Shown: positions 42,451-49,365 of the stretch, piece after piece
Position numbering within the stretch: position 1 is the stretch's first letter
Layout: each line of letters opens with the position of its first letter
NCBI GenBank assembly: GCA_023439185.1
Contig: JAEXOR010000014.1
Coordinates: 1 to 64,000 of the forward strand
Direction of reading: 5' to 3'
Source: Bacillota bacterium
GTDB lineage: Bacteria > Bacillota > Desulfotomaculia > Desulfotomaculales > Desulfallaceae
DNA length: 64,000 nt
Notes under the pieces: model-generated
What the model was told of the DNA's origin: nothing
Databases searched by the model: none
Seen by the model: the letters and a program-made list of their open reading frames with translations, nothing else
Translations under genes and position numbers: made by a program

Positions 42451-43524
42451 CTAATCGTCCTTTTCCAAAGGTTCCCCGGGTTTCCCGTTATTGTCGTCGT
42501 CCTCGTTGTTGTTATCCCCGGCAGATTCATCCACAGCAAAAATTTCTTCCAGTACTTCAGTTGCGAAACCGGACCTGGAGAAAATACTCTCCGCCTTTTG
42601 CGAATTTTCCATAAGCTGGGTAAGCAAAAGATAAAACCGGTCTTTCATTTGCCTTTTTCTGGCAATCAATCCCTGGTTTTTTGTCAGTCCCGCCTGCAAA
42701 ACAGCCTTTTGCTCTAAAATATCCTGACGTTTCCCGGGATCGCCTGTCCCTTGTTCCAGCCCGGCCAATTCCTTAATCCGTTCCTCGTATTGCGCCGTCC
42801 TGGCCAGATCTCCGGAGAGCGCAAGAAATGGATATAAACGCCGCAGCGTTTCTTCCTGCATACCCGGCGCCGCGTCCTGCGGATCCGCCGTCAACCGCTC
42901 AAAAATTTTAAGCGTTTTCCTGGCGCTCTGGATCGAATCCACCACCAACCCCACAGCGCCGTCGGTATACCGGTTGATTACAACCCTCGTTGAAGTATTC
43001 TTAACGACAGCTTGTGCGGAAGAGGCGGAGGAAAGTCCGGTTTGGTTGGCATTATGCGGCCCGGGCTGTCCCAAGGCCCTTTTCATACAGGAGACAAACA
43101 TCGTCTTGCCGCCATTTTCAAGCACGGCGGATGCCAGATGCCCGTTCTGAAAAGCAATATCGGAAAATTTTCTGTAGAAATTACCTTGCGCTTTCTCTTC
43201 CGGCGTACTTTGATATTCCGGAAATTCTCCCGTCGTATCCTGATTTTCCCGGCGGCGCTGCTCATATTCTCCGGCGCCGGGTTCAGTCTCGTCCGCTTCG
43301 GCTTTGTCCGCTCCGGCCAGCTCGGCTGCTTTGTGCCGGCCGCATAGATCAAAGGCGGCCCGGAAACTCTCCGTCAGGTGATACACGGGGTCACGGCTCT
43401 TCATCCGCGCCGTCCCCGCGCTCCCGGCCAGGGAATCCTCAACCAGATGTTTCAGGGAAGCACCAGATTGGAGCTTCTCTTTTTTTTGCTCTTTTTTCTT
43501 CCGGTATACACCTGCAAAAGTCAT
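42451..43524 (-). CDS. Unknown first gene of the structural operon (357 aa)
   Basis: AGGTGA lies 8 bases before ATG 43524. The N-terminal 45 residues are basic and helical (YRKKKEQKKEKLQ); a charged low-complexity region follows (about 85-125, DKAEADETEPGAGEYEQ). From about 160 it has a helical core (VVINRYTDGAVGLVVDSIQS) and two coiled-coil-like helices (EERIKELAGLEQG, and the AVLQAGLTKNQ to LLTQLMENSQKAESIF stretch). The last 25 residues are acidic (DNNNEDDDNNG). No signal peptide or membrane segment. I do not recognise the family. Being first in the operon, ahead of the sheath, fits an assembly regulator, chaperone or cargo; it could also be a small tape measure. Confidence 0.6.
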   Translation of the reverse strand: MTFAGVYRKKKEQKKEKLQSGASLKHLVEDSLAGSAGTARMKSRDPVYHLTESFRAAFDLCGRHKAAELAGADKAEADETEPGAGEYEQRRRENQDTTGEFPEYQSTPEEKAQGNFYRKFSDIAFQNGHLASAVLENGGKTMFVSCMKRALGQPGPHNANQTGLSSASSAQAVVKNTSTRVVINRYTDGAVGLVVDSIQSARKTLKIFERLTADPQDAAPGMQEETLRRLYPFLALSGDLARTAQYEERIKELAGLEQGTGDPGKRQDILEQKAVLQAGLTKNQGLIARKRQMKDRFYLLLTQLMENSQKAESIFSRSGFATEVLEEIFAVDESAGDNNNEDDDNNGKPGEPLEKDD

Positions 43525-43534
43525 AACCTGTTCA

Positions 43535-43548
43535 CCTGAAGATTCAGG
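43535..43548 (-). promoter_or_regulatory. Perfect palindrome next to the ribosome site of the operon's first gene
   Basis: CCTGAA-GA-TTCAGG is a 6+6 palindrome whose 3' arm on the minus strand runs into the AGGTGA ribosome site of the gene starting at 43524. It could be a protein operator or a small mRNA hairpin that hides the ribosome site. Confidence 0.4.
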
Positions 43549-43567
43549 AAAATAAAGACAACCAATG

Positions 43568-43613
43568 ATTTTAACATTAGCTTACCAAAATATGCTGACA
43601 GAATTCTGACAGA
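43568..43613 (-). promoter_or_regulatory. Candidate SARP-type activator site and extended -10 of the structural operon
   Basis: Two identical 8-mers TCTGTCAG (minus strand; + strand positions 43595-43602 and 43606-43613) are spaced 11 bp start to start, one helical turn. On the minus strand they are followed 21 bases later by TG-T-TAAAAT (43576 to 43568), a good extended -10. No -35 of quality is present. SARP/BTAD activators are known to bind direct repeats with 11-bp spacing next to or in place of the -35 box. The response regulator with a BTAD domain is the next gene upstream. The usual SARP spacing from repeat to -10 is about 8 bp, so the fit is not perfect. Confidence 0.6.
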
Positions 43614-43730
43614 CTTTTTAATTTTTGAGTCGTTTTAGTATTTTTTTTGTACATTTTTCGTTAAATTTGCAATAAAAAGAAGCTCCCACCGCTCTCTTTG
43701 CCGGTCAGCTACTAAAGCAGGCAGGATTCG

Positions 43731-44834
43731 TCAGACTATCTTTTGCGAAAAGATCTTTTGTATTTTAGTTGAAGGAGCCATACCGTATTGCTCCTTTAAT
43801 GTTTTCTTCAGCCATTCGTAATGTTTAATGGCGTCATAATCGTTACCTAGTTTTTTATAGGTCTGCAGTAATTTGTAATTAACCCCTTCATCATAAGGTA
43901 TTAAAAGAGACAAAAGCTTCAATGTTTTTACCAATTCCTTATCGTTTTCCTCAAAGCCATACCGCGCGGCTATCTCGTTTAAAATATGGACAAACTTATT
44001 GCGCAGTTCCTCATCCTTTTCCATACTCCAGAGATAACCATGCCGGGCCAAAAAGCCTTCCTTAAATAAAAGCAAAGCCTCCAGCACCGCCTCATAGGTG
44101 GCCTTATTTCCGGCATTATAAGCTTTTAAAGCTCTCTCTATTTTAAAATAGTCGCATTCCGCATCGGTGATTACCAGGCAGTATTTGCTTCCGCTATAGT
44201 TAATTTTTACGTTTTCCAACGAGGAAAAAACATTTCTTATTTTACAAATCGAAGTCTGTAAAATGGATAAAACCTTGGCCGGGTCATAATCCATCCATAA
44301 GTCGTCAATAATGGTGTCCTTGTGAATATATCTCCCGTGGTTCATTAAAAGATAGGCAAACAGTTCTTCCGCTTTTGCCCGCTCCCACTTCACCGGGTTG
44401 CTCTCAATACTGACCTGCAGCCTGTCAAAGCACTCAATTTTCAACCGGCTGGATTGCAGAGACCTTTTAATTGTGATTTCATGACTGATCCTATCCACCA
44501 TTTGCTTGAAACGTTCCACGCGGATCGGTTTTAAAATATAATCGATGGCATTTAATTCAAAGGCCTGAACCGCATACTGGTTCCAACTGGTTATGAAAGC
44601 CACGACGACGTCCGGGTTTTCCTCCTGCAGCTTTTCGGCCAGTTTAAGCCCGTCGATCTCCGGCATTTCAATATCGATAAAAGCAACCTCCGGCAAGGTA
44701 CTGTTGATTTCCTCCAGCACTTCCAACGGATTTTGATAACGTTGGATTACCTTAACGACACCTGTTTTTTCAAGCAGATCACATATTTCCTGCAGAATGT
44801 ACCATTCATCGTCCACAACTATGGCCTTAATCAT
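43731..44834 (-). CDS. Response regulator with SARP-type (winged helix + BTAD) output
   Basis: 367 residues from ATG 44834 (GGGGTGA 8 bases upstream; GTG 44846 also in frame). Residues 1-120 form a receiver: acidic pocket in IVVDDEW, phospho-Asp near 55 in AFIDIEMPEIDG, Thr in ITSW and Lys in YILKPI. Residues 140-225 form an OmpR/SARP-like winged helix (KWERAKAEELFAYLLMNHGR; HKDTIIDDLW; SILQTSICKIRNVF; YCLVI). Residues 235-365 are the BTAD helical repeats (EALLLFKEGFLARHGYLWSM; YDAIKHYEWLKKTLKEQYGM). This output type is that of COG3947. It follows the sensor kinase gene and lies next to the repeat-bearing promoter, so it is the natural activator of the structural operon. Confidence 0.88.
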   Translation of the reverse strand: MIKAIVVDDEWYILQEICDLLEKTGVVKVIQRYQNPLEVLEEINSTLPEVAFIDIEMPEIDGLKLAEKLQEENPDVVVAFITSWNQYAVQAFELNAIDYILKPIRVERFKQMVDRISHEITIKRSLQSSRLKIECFDRLQVSIESNPVKWERAKAEELFAYLLMNHGRYIHKDTIIDDLWMDYDPAKVLSILQTSICKIRNVFSSLENVKINYSGSKYCLVITDAECDYFKIERALKAYNAGNKATYEAVLEALLLFKEGFLARHGYLWSMEKDEELRNKFVHILNEIAARYGFEENDKELVKTLKLLSLLIPYDEGVNYKLLQTYKKLGNDYDAIKHYEWLKKTLKEQYGMAPSTKIQKIFSQKIV

Positions 44835-44870
44835 AACAGCGGTCACCCCGTTCGACCTCCAGATGCCTGG

Positions 44871-45911
44871 CTAAATACTCATTTTTTCAGCCTGGATAGG
44901 CACCGTGAAAACCACGGATGTACCCGCGCCAAGCCGGCTGCTGATCAGCAGCCCTTCCCCGTAATACTTCAGCAGCCTGCGCTGGATATTCATGATGCCT
45001 ATGCCCTGCTTATTACTCGTCTTGGTCAATGTCTCGATCTTTTCCTCGGGTATCCCTACCCCGTCATCTTGTATTTCGAAACAGATCCTGTCCTCTCCGC
45101 AATAAATTTTCAGCCATACATTACCGCCCCCAGCTTTTTTTAAGATACCGTGCCGCACAGCATTCTCAACCAGAGGCTGAAGCAGCAGGCGCGGAACGTC
45201 AATCTGCGGCACTTGATCGCAAACGAACTGAAAACCAAGCCGCTCCCCGAACCTGGCCTTTTCAATGCTTATATACATTTCAACTGTTTCAAGCTCTTTG
45301 TCCAGGGTTACCATGGCCGACTCGTGATCAAAGTAATAACGTTCCATGAGGTAATTCCCCAGGTTTGTAATCAGCAGCTTCGCCTCGTCCGGAGCCCTGG
45401 TAATCATTGAGGCAATCACGCTGAGGGTATTATTGATAAAATGGGGACTGATCTGGGCCTGTAAAAAAGAGATTTCATTTGTCTCGGCTTGATCAATGGC
45501 GGCGGAGGCAATCGATTGCAAACGCCTTTCATGCTCAACAAAAGTTGTGATATCGGTAATTTTTAAAATTGTACCGATTTGCAACCTGTCCTCAATTATT
45601 ACTTTATTTATCTCAACCGAAAAATAACGTTCCTTATCACCGCCCGGATAAAGGAACCTGGACCTGTCCTTTCTTTTCAGGGCATTTTGAAATTCAGGAT
45701 GGGACGCGATAAAAGAGGTTAAAGTAGTATGCCTGGACAGCCTGCCCAGTTCGGGATAAAAGTTTATAAAAGCATCATTGGCATAAATAACCCGGTCATT
45801 GGAATCAATCAGGAGAATACCTTCCCGCGCCTGACGAAAAATCATCTCCGTAACCAAAGGCATTACCTTGAAAACTCCGAAACGAAAGATCCAGAACTTA
45901 TAAAAATCCAC
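44871..45911 (-). CDS. PAS-containing LytS-type sensor histidine kinase
   Basis: 346 residues from GTG 45911 (GAGG 8 bases upstream; ATG 45863 is an alternative). There are no membrane helices, so it senses an internal signal. Residues 25-140 form a PAS domain (REGILLIDSNDRVIYANDAF). The His_kinase domain has LQAQISPHFINNTLSVI with the phospho-His near 154, and the ATPase has QPLVENAVRHGILKKAG (N box), IQDDGVGIPEEK (G1) and GIGIMNIQRRL (G2). The kinase is 37 bases from its regulator gene and 16 bases after the ATPase gene, which ties signal input to particle production. Confidence 0.85.
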   Translation of the reverse strand: MDFYKFWIFRFGVFKVMPLVTEMIFRQAREGILLIDSNDRVIYANDAFINFYPELGRLSRHTTLTSFIASHPEFQNALKRKDRSRFLYPGGDKERYFSVEINKVIIEDRLQIGTILKITDITTFVEHERRLQSIASAAIDQAETNEISFLQAQISPHFINNTLSVIASMITRAPDEAKLLITNLGNYLMERYYFDHESAMVTLDKELETVEMYISIEKARFGERLGFQFVCDQVPQIDVPRLLLQPLVENAVRHGILKKAGGGNVWLKIYCGEDRICFEIQDDGVGIPEEKIETLTKTSNKQGIGIMNIQRRLLKYYGEGLLISSRLGAGTSVVFTVPIQAEKMSI

Positions 45912-45927
45912 ACCCTGGCCCTCTTTC

Positions 45928-48141
45928 TCAAGGAAAAATTAAATCAGCGTATTCCTTTAAGTCTTCTTTAACTATGATAATGTTGTTTTTACGCTGCTCA
46001 TTGACCGCACTCTTTAAAATATGCTTCATGGTGATCTCCGACTTCTGGGAGGCCGCCTGAAAAGCCGCGTGGAGCACAATATTCTTGATGTTCCCCCCGG
46101 CCAGTTTAAACTGCCCGGCCATAAAGTCCAGGTTTACATCCTCGGCCAGGGGAGCCCCGGTACTCAGCAGCTTGGTCCAAAGAAGTTTACGGGTCGCAAC
46201 ATCGGGGAAAGGAAAATTTATGACAAAATTGATGCGGCGCATAAAGGCATTGTCGATATTCTGAAGCAAATTGGTAGCCATAATGATAACCCCGTCATAT
46301 TCCTCTATCTGCTGCAAAAGATAGGCGGTTTCAATATTCGCGTGCCTGTCGTGGGAGTCCTTGACCTCTGATCTTTTACCAAAAAGGGCATCGGTCTCAT
46401 CAAAAAATAAAATGCAGCCGGCGTTTTTGGCCTCTTCAAAAACCTGCCGCAGGTTCTTTTCCGTTTCTCCGATATATTTGCTGACTGTTTGCGAAAGCTG
46501 GATTTTATACATTTCCATATGCAGTTGATTGGCAATTACCTGCGCCGCCATGGTTTTGCCTGTTCCCGGAGGCCCGGAAAAAAGCATGGACAAACCTTTG
46601 CCGTAAGACACTTTCCGCTCAAAGCCCCAGTCCTGGTACACCGTGTGCCTGAATTTAACATGGGCGCAGGCCTCCTGGAGCAGTTCGAGCTGACTGGCCG
46701 GCAGCACCAGGTCATCCCAGGCATAGGCGGGTTTCACCTTGTCGGCCAGGGTATCAAGCCGCACAACCACCTGAGCGTAACAGCATTTATGCATGGTTAC
46801 CGGATCAAGGGCCGGCCGGCCGCTGATTGCGCAAAGGCCCGCGGCCTGCCGGACGGCATTTTGAATCTGTCCGGGAGTAAACCTGAATTTGGAGGCCAGT
46901 TCCGCCGGATCAAGGTCCGCCTCCAGCTCCATACCGCCGGTAAAAGATTTCCACAGCCGCAAACGCGTATTTTCATTAGGAGGCTCAACCTGGACGTCCA
47001 CTTTGATAAAGCATTGCGGCAGGTTTTTTTCCTTCCATACTTTTTCAGACGTTATGAAAACAGCTCCCGGCAGGTAAGTCCTGTTCCGGGTCAGATTGGA
47101 GATAAAATCGTACAGCTCCGCCTGGTTGCTTTCCTCCAGGAAAGGGTCGAAGCCGGCAAAGCAAAGATACGCCTCATTGAGAACAGCCTCGCAGATCATT
47201 TCCTGAATCTTGCCTTGCATGGAGCCCCGGGCTTCAATCAGGGCTTTCATATTAATAAACAAACATTTTTGCCCCTGGCTGCGGACGGAATGCTTAATCT
47301 GGAATTTCCGGCCGCTTCCGTTTAGACCGGTAATAAAGAGCAAAACGGTATCCCGGCCGGTTCCGGATTCTTTCGCCGGCGAAGACAGTACCGAACAAAT
47401 GCTTTGGTAAGCAAAATCATTTATCTCCAACGCGGGAAGCTCCGTATCATTGTCAAAAAGATCGAGGTAACCGTTCTCCAGACGATCTTCATTGCCGATC
47501 AGATAATCGACGATGCGCTCACGCAAGCTGATTTTTATATTAAACAGAGCATCGCTTTCGGCGGAAAAGTCCAGCAGGTATCTGATTAACACACTGTCCC
47601 GGGTAAAGTAGTGAAAATAATCAACCACCTTCTCACCGGGCATGGCAAAAAGTCTGATCGCGGTTTCCGCGGTGGGAGTTTTTTTGGTAATATCGTCCTG
47701 TAAAAAAGCGAAAATTTTTTCATACTTTTTATCCAACTGCACCGCGTAAGCCAACAGCAAGCAATCTTCCGCGAAACGGTCCAGGGAAAATTTATTGATC
47801 AACTGCAAAACGGGAAACTCGGGATGAACGGCACGGGTGCGCTTCATTCTTGCTGAAAAGTAGCCGGCCAGCGCTTCAACATCCGCAATTTCTTCGTTCT
47901 GGAGGTTCGCGCCAATCACAGAGTCCACCGCTTTGCTCAGATTCATTTCAAATTCAGCCCGCGATACGGCAAGGCCCATCATGTTTTGCAGGTTGTTTTC
48001 CGGCCCGATCCACATGTGGTATTTATAAAGATAATAGATCCTCATGTCCAACAGGGACATGAAATCCAGTATCATTTCCCACTGCTCTGCATAGGGGCTG
48101 TCCAGCTTTCCCAAATCCATATCCCACTCGCTATTCTCCAT
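45928..48141 (-). CDS. Afp15-type AAA+ ATPase of the injection system
   Basis: 737 residues, AAGGAAGG before ATG 48141. The C-terminal AAA+ module has Walker A GPPGTGKT near 523, Walker B ILFFDETDALFGKRS near 578, sensor 1 IIMATNL and the arginine-finger region FMRRINFVINFPFPD. A degenerate upstream P-loop-like region lies around 255-270 (LLFITGLNGSGRKFQIKH), so the protein has two AAA-like units, the first incomplete. The N-terminal 200 residues are helical. This is the arrangement of eCIS ATPases (Afp15/Pvc15), whose role in assembly or recycling is not settled. The gene lies in the control block, not with the structural genes. Confidence 0.87.
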   Translation of the reverse strand: MENSEWDMDLGKLDSPYAEQWEMILDFMSLLDMRIYYLYKYHMWIGPENNLQNMMGLAVSRAEFEMNLSKAVDSVIGANLQNEEIADVEALAGYFSARMKRTRAVHPEFPVLQLINKFSLDRFAEDCLLLAYAVQLDKKYEKIFAFLQDDITKKTPTAETAIRLFAMPGEKVVDYFHYFTRDSVLIRYLLDFSAESDALFNIKISLRERIVDYLIGNEDRLENGYLDLFDNDTELPALEINDFAYQSICSVLSSPAKESGTGRDTVLLFITGLNGSGRKFQIKHSVRSQGQKCLFINMKALIEARGSMQGKIQEMICEAVLNEAYLCFAGFDPFLEESNQAELYDFISNLTRNRTYLPGAVFITSEKVWKEKNLPQCFIKVDVQVEPPNENTRLRLWKSFTGGMELEADLDPAELASKFRFTPGQIQNAVRQAAGLCAISGRPALDPVTMHKCCYAQVVVRLDTLADKVKPAYAWDDLVLPASQLELLQEACAHVKFRHTVYQDWGFERKVSYGKGLSMLFSGPPGTGKTMAAQVIANQLHMEMYKIQLSQTVSKYIGETEKNLRQVFEEAKNAGCILFFDETDALFGKRSEVKDSHDRHANIETAYLLQQIEEYDGVIIMATNLLQNIDNAFMRRINFVINFPFPDVATRKLLWTKLLSTGAPLAEDVNLDFMAGQFKLAGGNIKNIVLHAAFQAASQKSEITMKHILKSAVNEQRKNNIIIVKEDLKEYADLIFP

Positions 48142-48143
48142 CT

Positions 48144-48605
48144 TTACCTTCCTTTACCGGGCCGGAGCCCGCCGTCCTTGAAATTGGCCGGGTCGGATAC
48201 CCCGTGGATCAGCCTGTGGACATGCTCCCAATTAGCATGCACGGAAGCCACACCGGCCAGAAAAATATTCTTTATCTCCGCATAGCTCGCATACTCGTCA
48301 ACTATCTGGATACCGCAACGGTAAATCACCCGCGTGTCTGCGGGATTGACCATGAAACACCCCCTGCGCTGCAGCAGGTTCAGTTTATTTAATCCTTCCC
48401 ATACCCTCGCCAGCCTGTTTTCCGCCACCGGCCAGGGGAATACCCCAAAGCAGCACACCAACCCCTCGTCGGAGCAATTGACGATCATCTTCCACTTCCT
48501 GCCGCCGAAAGATACGAGAAGAAGAATATCGTTTTCTTGACTCTGGTAGCTCCAACCTTCACGATCAAGGATCTCCCGCACTTTATGGAGATTGTTGCGC
48601 TGCAC
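48144..48605 (-). CDS. YbjN / secretion-chaperone-like protein
   Basis: 153 residues from GTG 48605 (AGGGGA 9 bases upstream, inside the end of the previous gene); the frame opens at 48662 but without a ribosome site. The pattern is that of the YbjN/type III chaperone fold: QRNNLHKVREILDREGW, SFGGRKWKMIVNCSDEGLV, GLNKLNLLQRRGCFMVNP and ASVHANWEHVHRLIHG. Such proteins bind partners as dimers. It ends 2 bases before the ATPase start, so it may be a chaperone or adaptor for the ATPase or for cargo. Confidence 0.6.
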   Translation of the reverse strand: MQRNNLHKVREILDREGWSYQSQENDILLLVSFGGRKWKMIVNCSDEGLVCCFGVFPWPVAENRLARVWEGLNKLNLLQRRGCFMVNPADTRVIYRCGIQIVDEYASYAEIKNIFLAGVASVHANWEHVHRLIHGVSDPANFKDGGLRPGKGR

Positions 48606-48618
48606 AAATATCAGTCCC

Positions 48619-49056
48619 CTATTCAAAAGTAACCGGCGCCAGCGTGGACAGATAGGCGGCATCCCCGCCTATCGAATCCGGCAGGGGCTGGCCGCCCCGC
48701 GACTCGGGCATCTCCGGCAACTCCACCACCTTGTTCGCTTCCCGGCCGAAATCACCCGCCAGCCTCTCCATCAGCGCGGTGCTCTGTTCCGGGGTGAAAG
48801 TTTCACGCTCAACATGCTTATATAACGTTCCGGCCCTGTTCTCTCTTCTTTCCACAGCCTGCCAAAAGGCATAATTGCCCATCATGCTGAGTCCCTCAAA
48901 AAGCTCTTCTCCCAGGGTGTGGGGGATAATACCCCGGGCCAGGGACGCCGCAAACGCGGTTTTACTCTTTGGCTGCAAGGTATTCCCGGCCACATGCCGG
49001 GTTTCGGCCACAGGCTCCCGATCCGGATCCTTGGCTTGTTTTTTGGAATTCATCAT
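48619..49056 (-). CDS. Unknown 145-aa protein, first gene of the control block
   Basis: Start ATG 49056 or ATG 49053 with GGGGTGG upstream. The first 30 residues are polar and disordered. The centre has SLARGIIPHTLGEELFEGLS, MMGNYAFWQAVERR and FTPEQSTALMERLAGDFG, mostly helical. The last 40 residues are Pro/Gly-rich. No family recognised. It overlaps the YbjN-like frame's preferred ribosome site and is followed 13 bases later by that gene. It could be a cargo or toxin-loading factor, because small disordered proteins at this spot accompany eCIS chaperones in other clusters; this is inference. Confidence 0.55.
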   Translation of the reverse strand: MMNSKKQAKDPDREPVAETRHVAGNTLQPKSKTAFAASLARGIIPHTLGEELFEGLSMMGNYAFWQAVERRENRAGTLYKHVERETFTPEQSTALMERLAGDFGREANKVVELPEMPESRGGQPLPDSIGGDAAYLSTLAPVTFE

Positions 49057-49120
49057 CGCCCACCCCGCCGGGAGGTCATTTTCTTGTACTTTAGGAAATT
49101 ATGCCGGCCAACAGCGGCCA

Positions 49121-49151
49121 GGGGACACACCTCCTTCGGAGGAATGTCCCC
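49121..49151. repeat. GGGGACA palindromic element
   Basis: GGGGACA-CA-CCTCC-TTC-GGAGG-AA-TGTCCCC is a near-perfect 31-base palindrome with a 3-base loop. Palindromes starting GGGGACA are, as I recall, dispersed in many copies in Clostridia of this type, like REP elements. A second, looser pair TACTTTA (49087-49093) and TAAAGTA (49174-49180) brackets it. It lies in the 309-base region between the ABC exporter and the control block, which holds no gene. Confidence 0.6.
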
Positions 49152-49182
49152 AACGTATGCCGGAACTAAGGATTAAAGTACT

Positions 49183-49222
49183 GAAAAGCGCGCGCTGAGG
49201 GAACTGAAAGAGCGCGCTTTTC
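49183..49222 (-). terminator. Terminator of the ABC exporter operon
   Basis: GAAAAGCGCGC (49183-49193) and GCGCGCTTTTC (49212-49222) form an 11-bp stem with an 18-base loop. On the minus strand it follows the exporter permease and ends in CGCGCTTTTC, so it probably separates exporter transcription from the injection-system control block. Confidence 0.65.
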
Positions 49223-49226
49223 TTGA

Positions 49227-49257
49227 CAATATTTCGACATTTCGACAAAAAATATTG
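49227..49257. promoter_or_regulatory. Nested repeat: tandem TTTCGACA inside an AATATT palindrome
   Basis: CAATATTT (49227-49234) and AAATATTG (49250-49257) form an inverted repeat around two head-to-tail copies of TTTCGACA (49232-49239 and 49240-49247). It lies upstream of the terminator and of the control block on the minus strand, too far (about 180 bases) from the first gene for a direct operator but possibly a regulatory or promoter-distal site. Confidence 0.35.
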
Positions 49258-49365
49258 AAAACCTTTGCAGAACACCATGTATTTTCACATTTTTATTAAA
49301 TTTATCAAAGTTTCCAAAATAACCGGAGACATGGAAGAACCATTCCCTTGTGCCCAAAGAAGAAT

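Noticed and set aside
43681..43730. Terminator after the response regulator gene
   Set aside because: Only a weak ACCG/CGGT pairing before a T-run is visible; not strong enough to call.
12055..49056. Prophage or phage tail remnant
   Set aside because: No capsid, portal, terminase, integrase, holin or endolysin; DUF4255, Afp15-type ATPase, PAAR-like tip and LysM tube-initiator together point to an eCIS-type injector.
12055..49056. Type VI secretion system
   Set aside because: No TssJLM membrane complex, ClpV-type disaggregase or TssK; hub and spike are separate phage-like genes and a tail terminator of the Pvc16 type is present.
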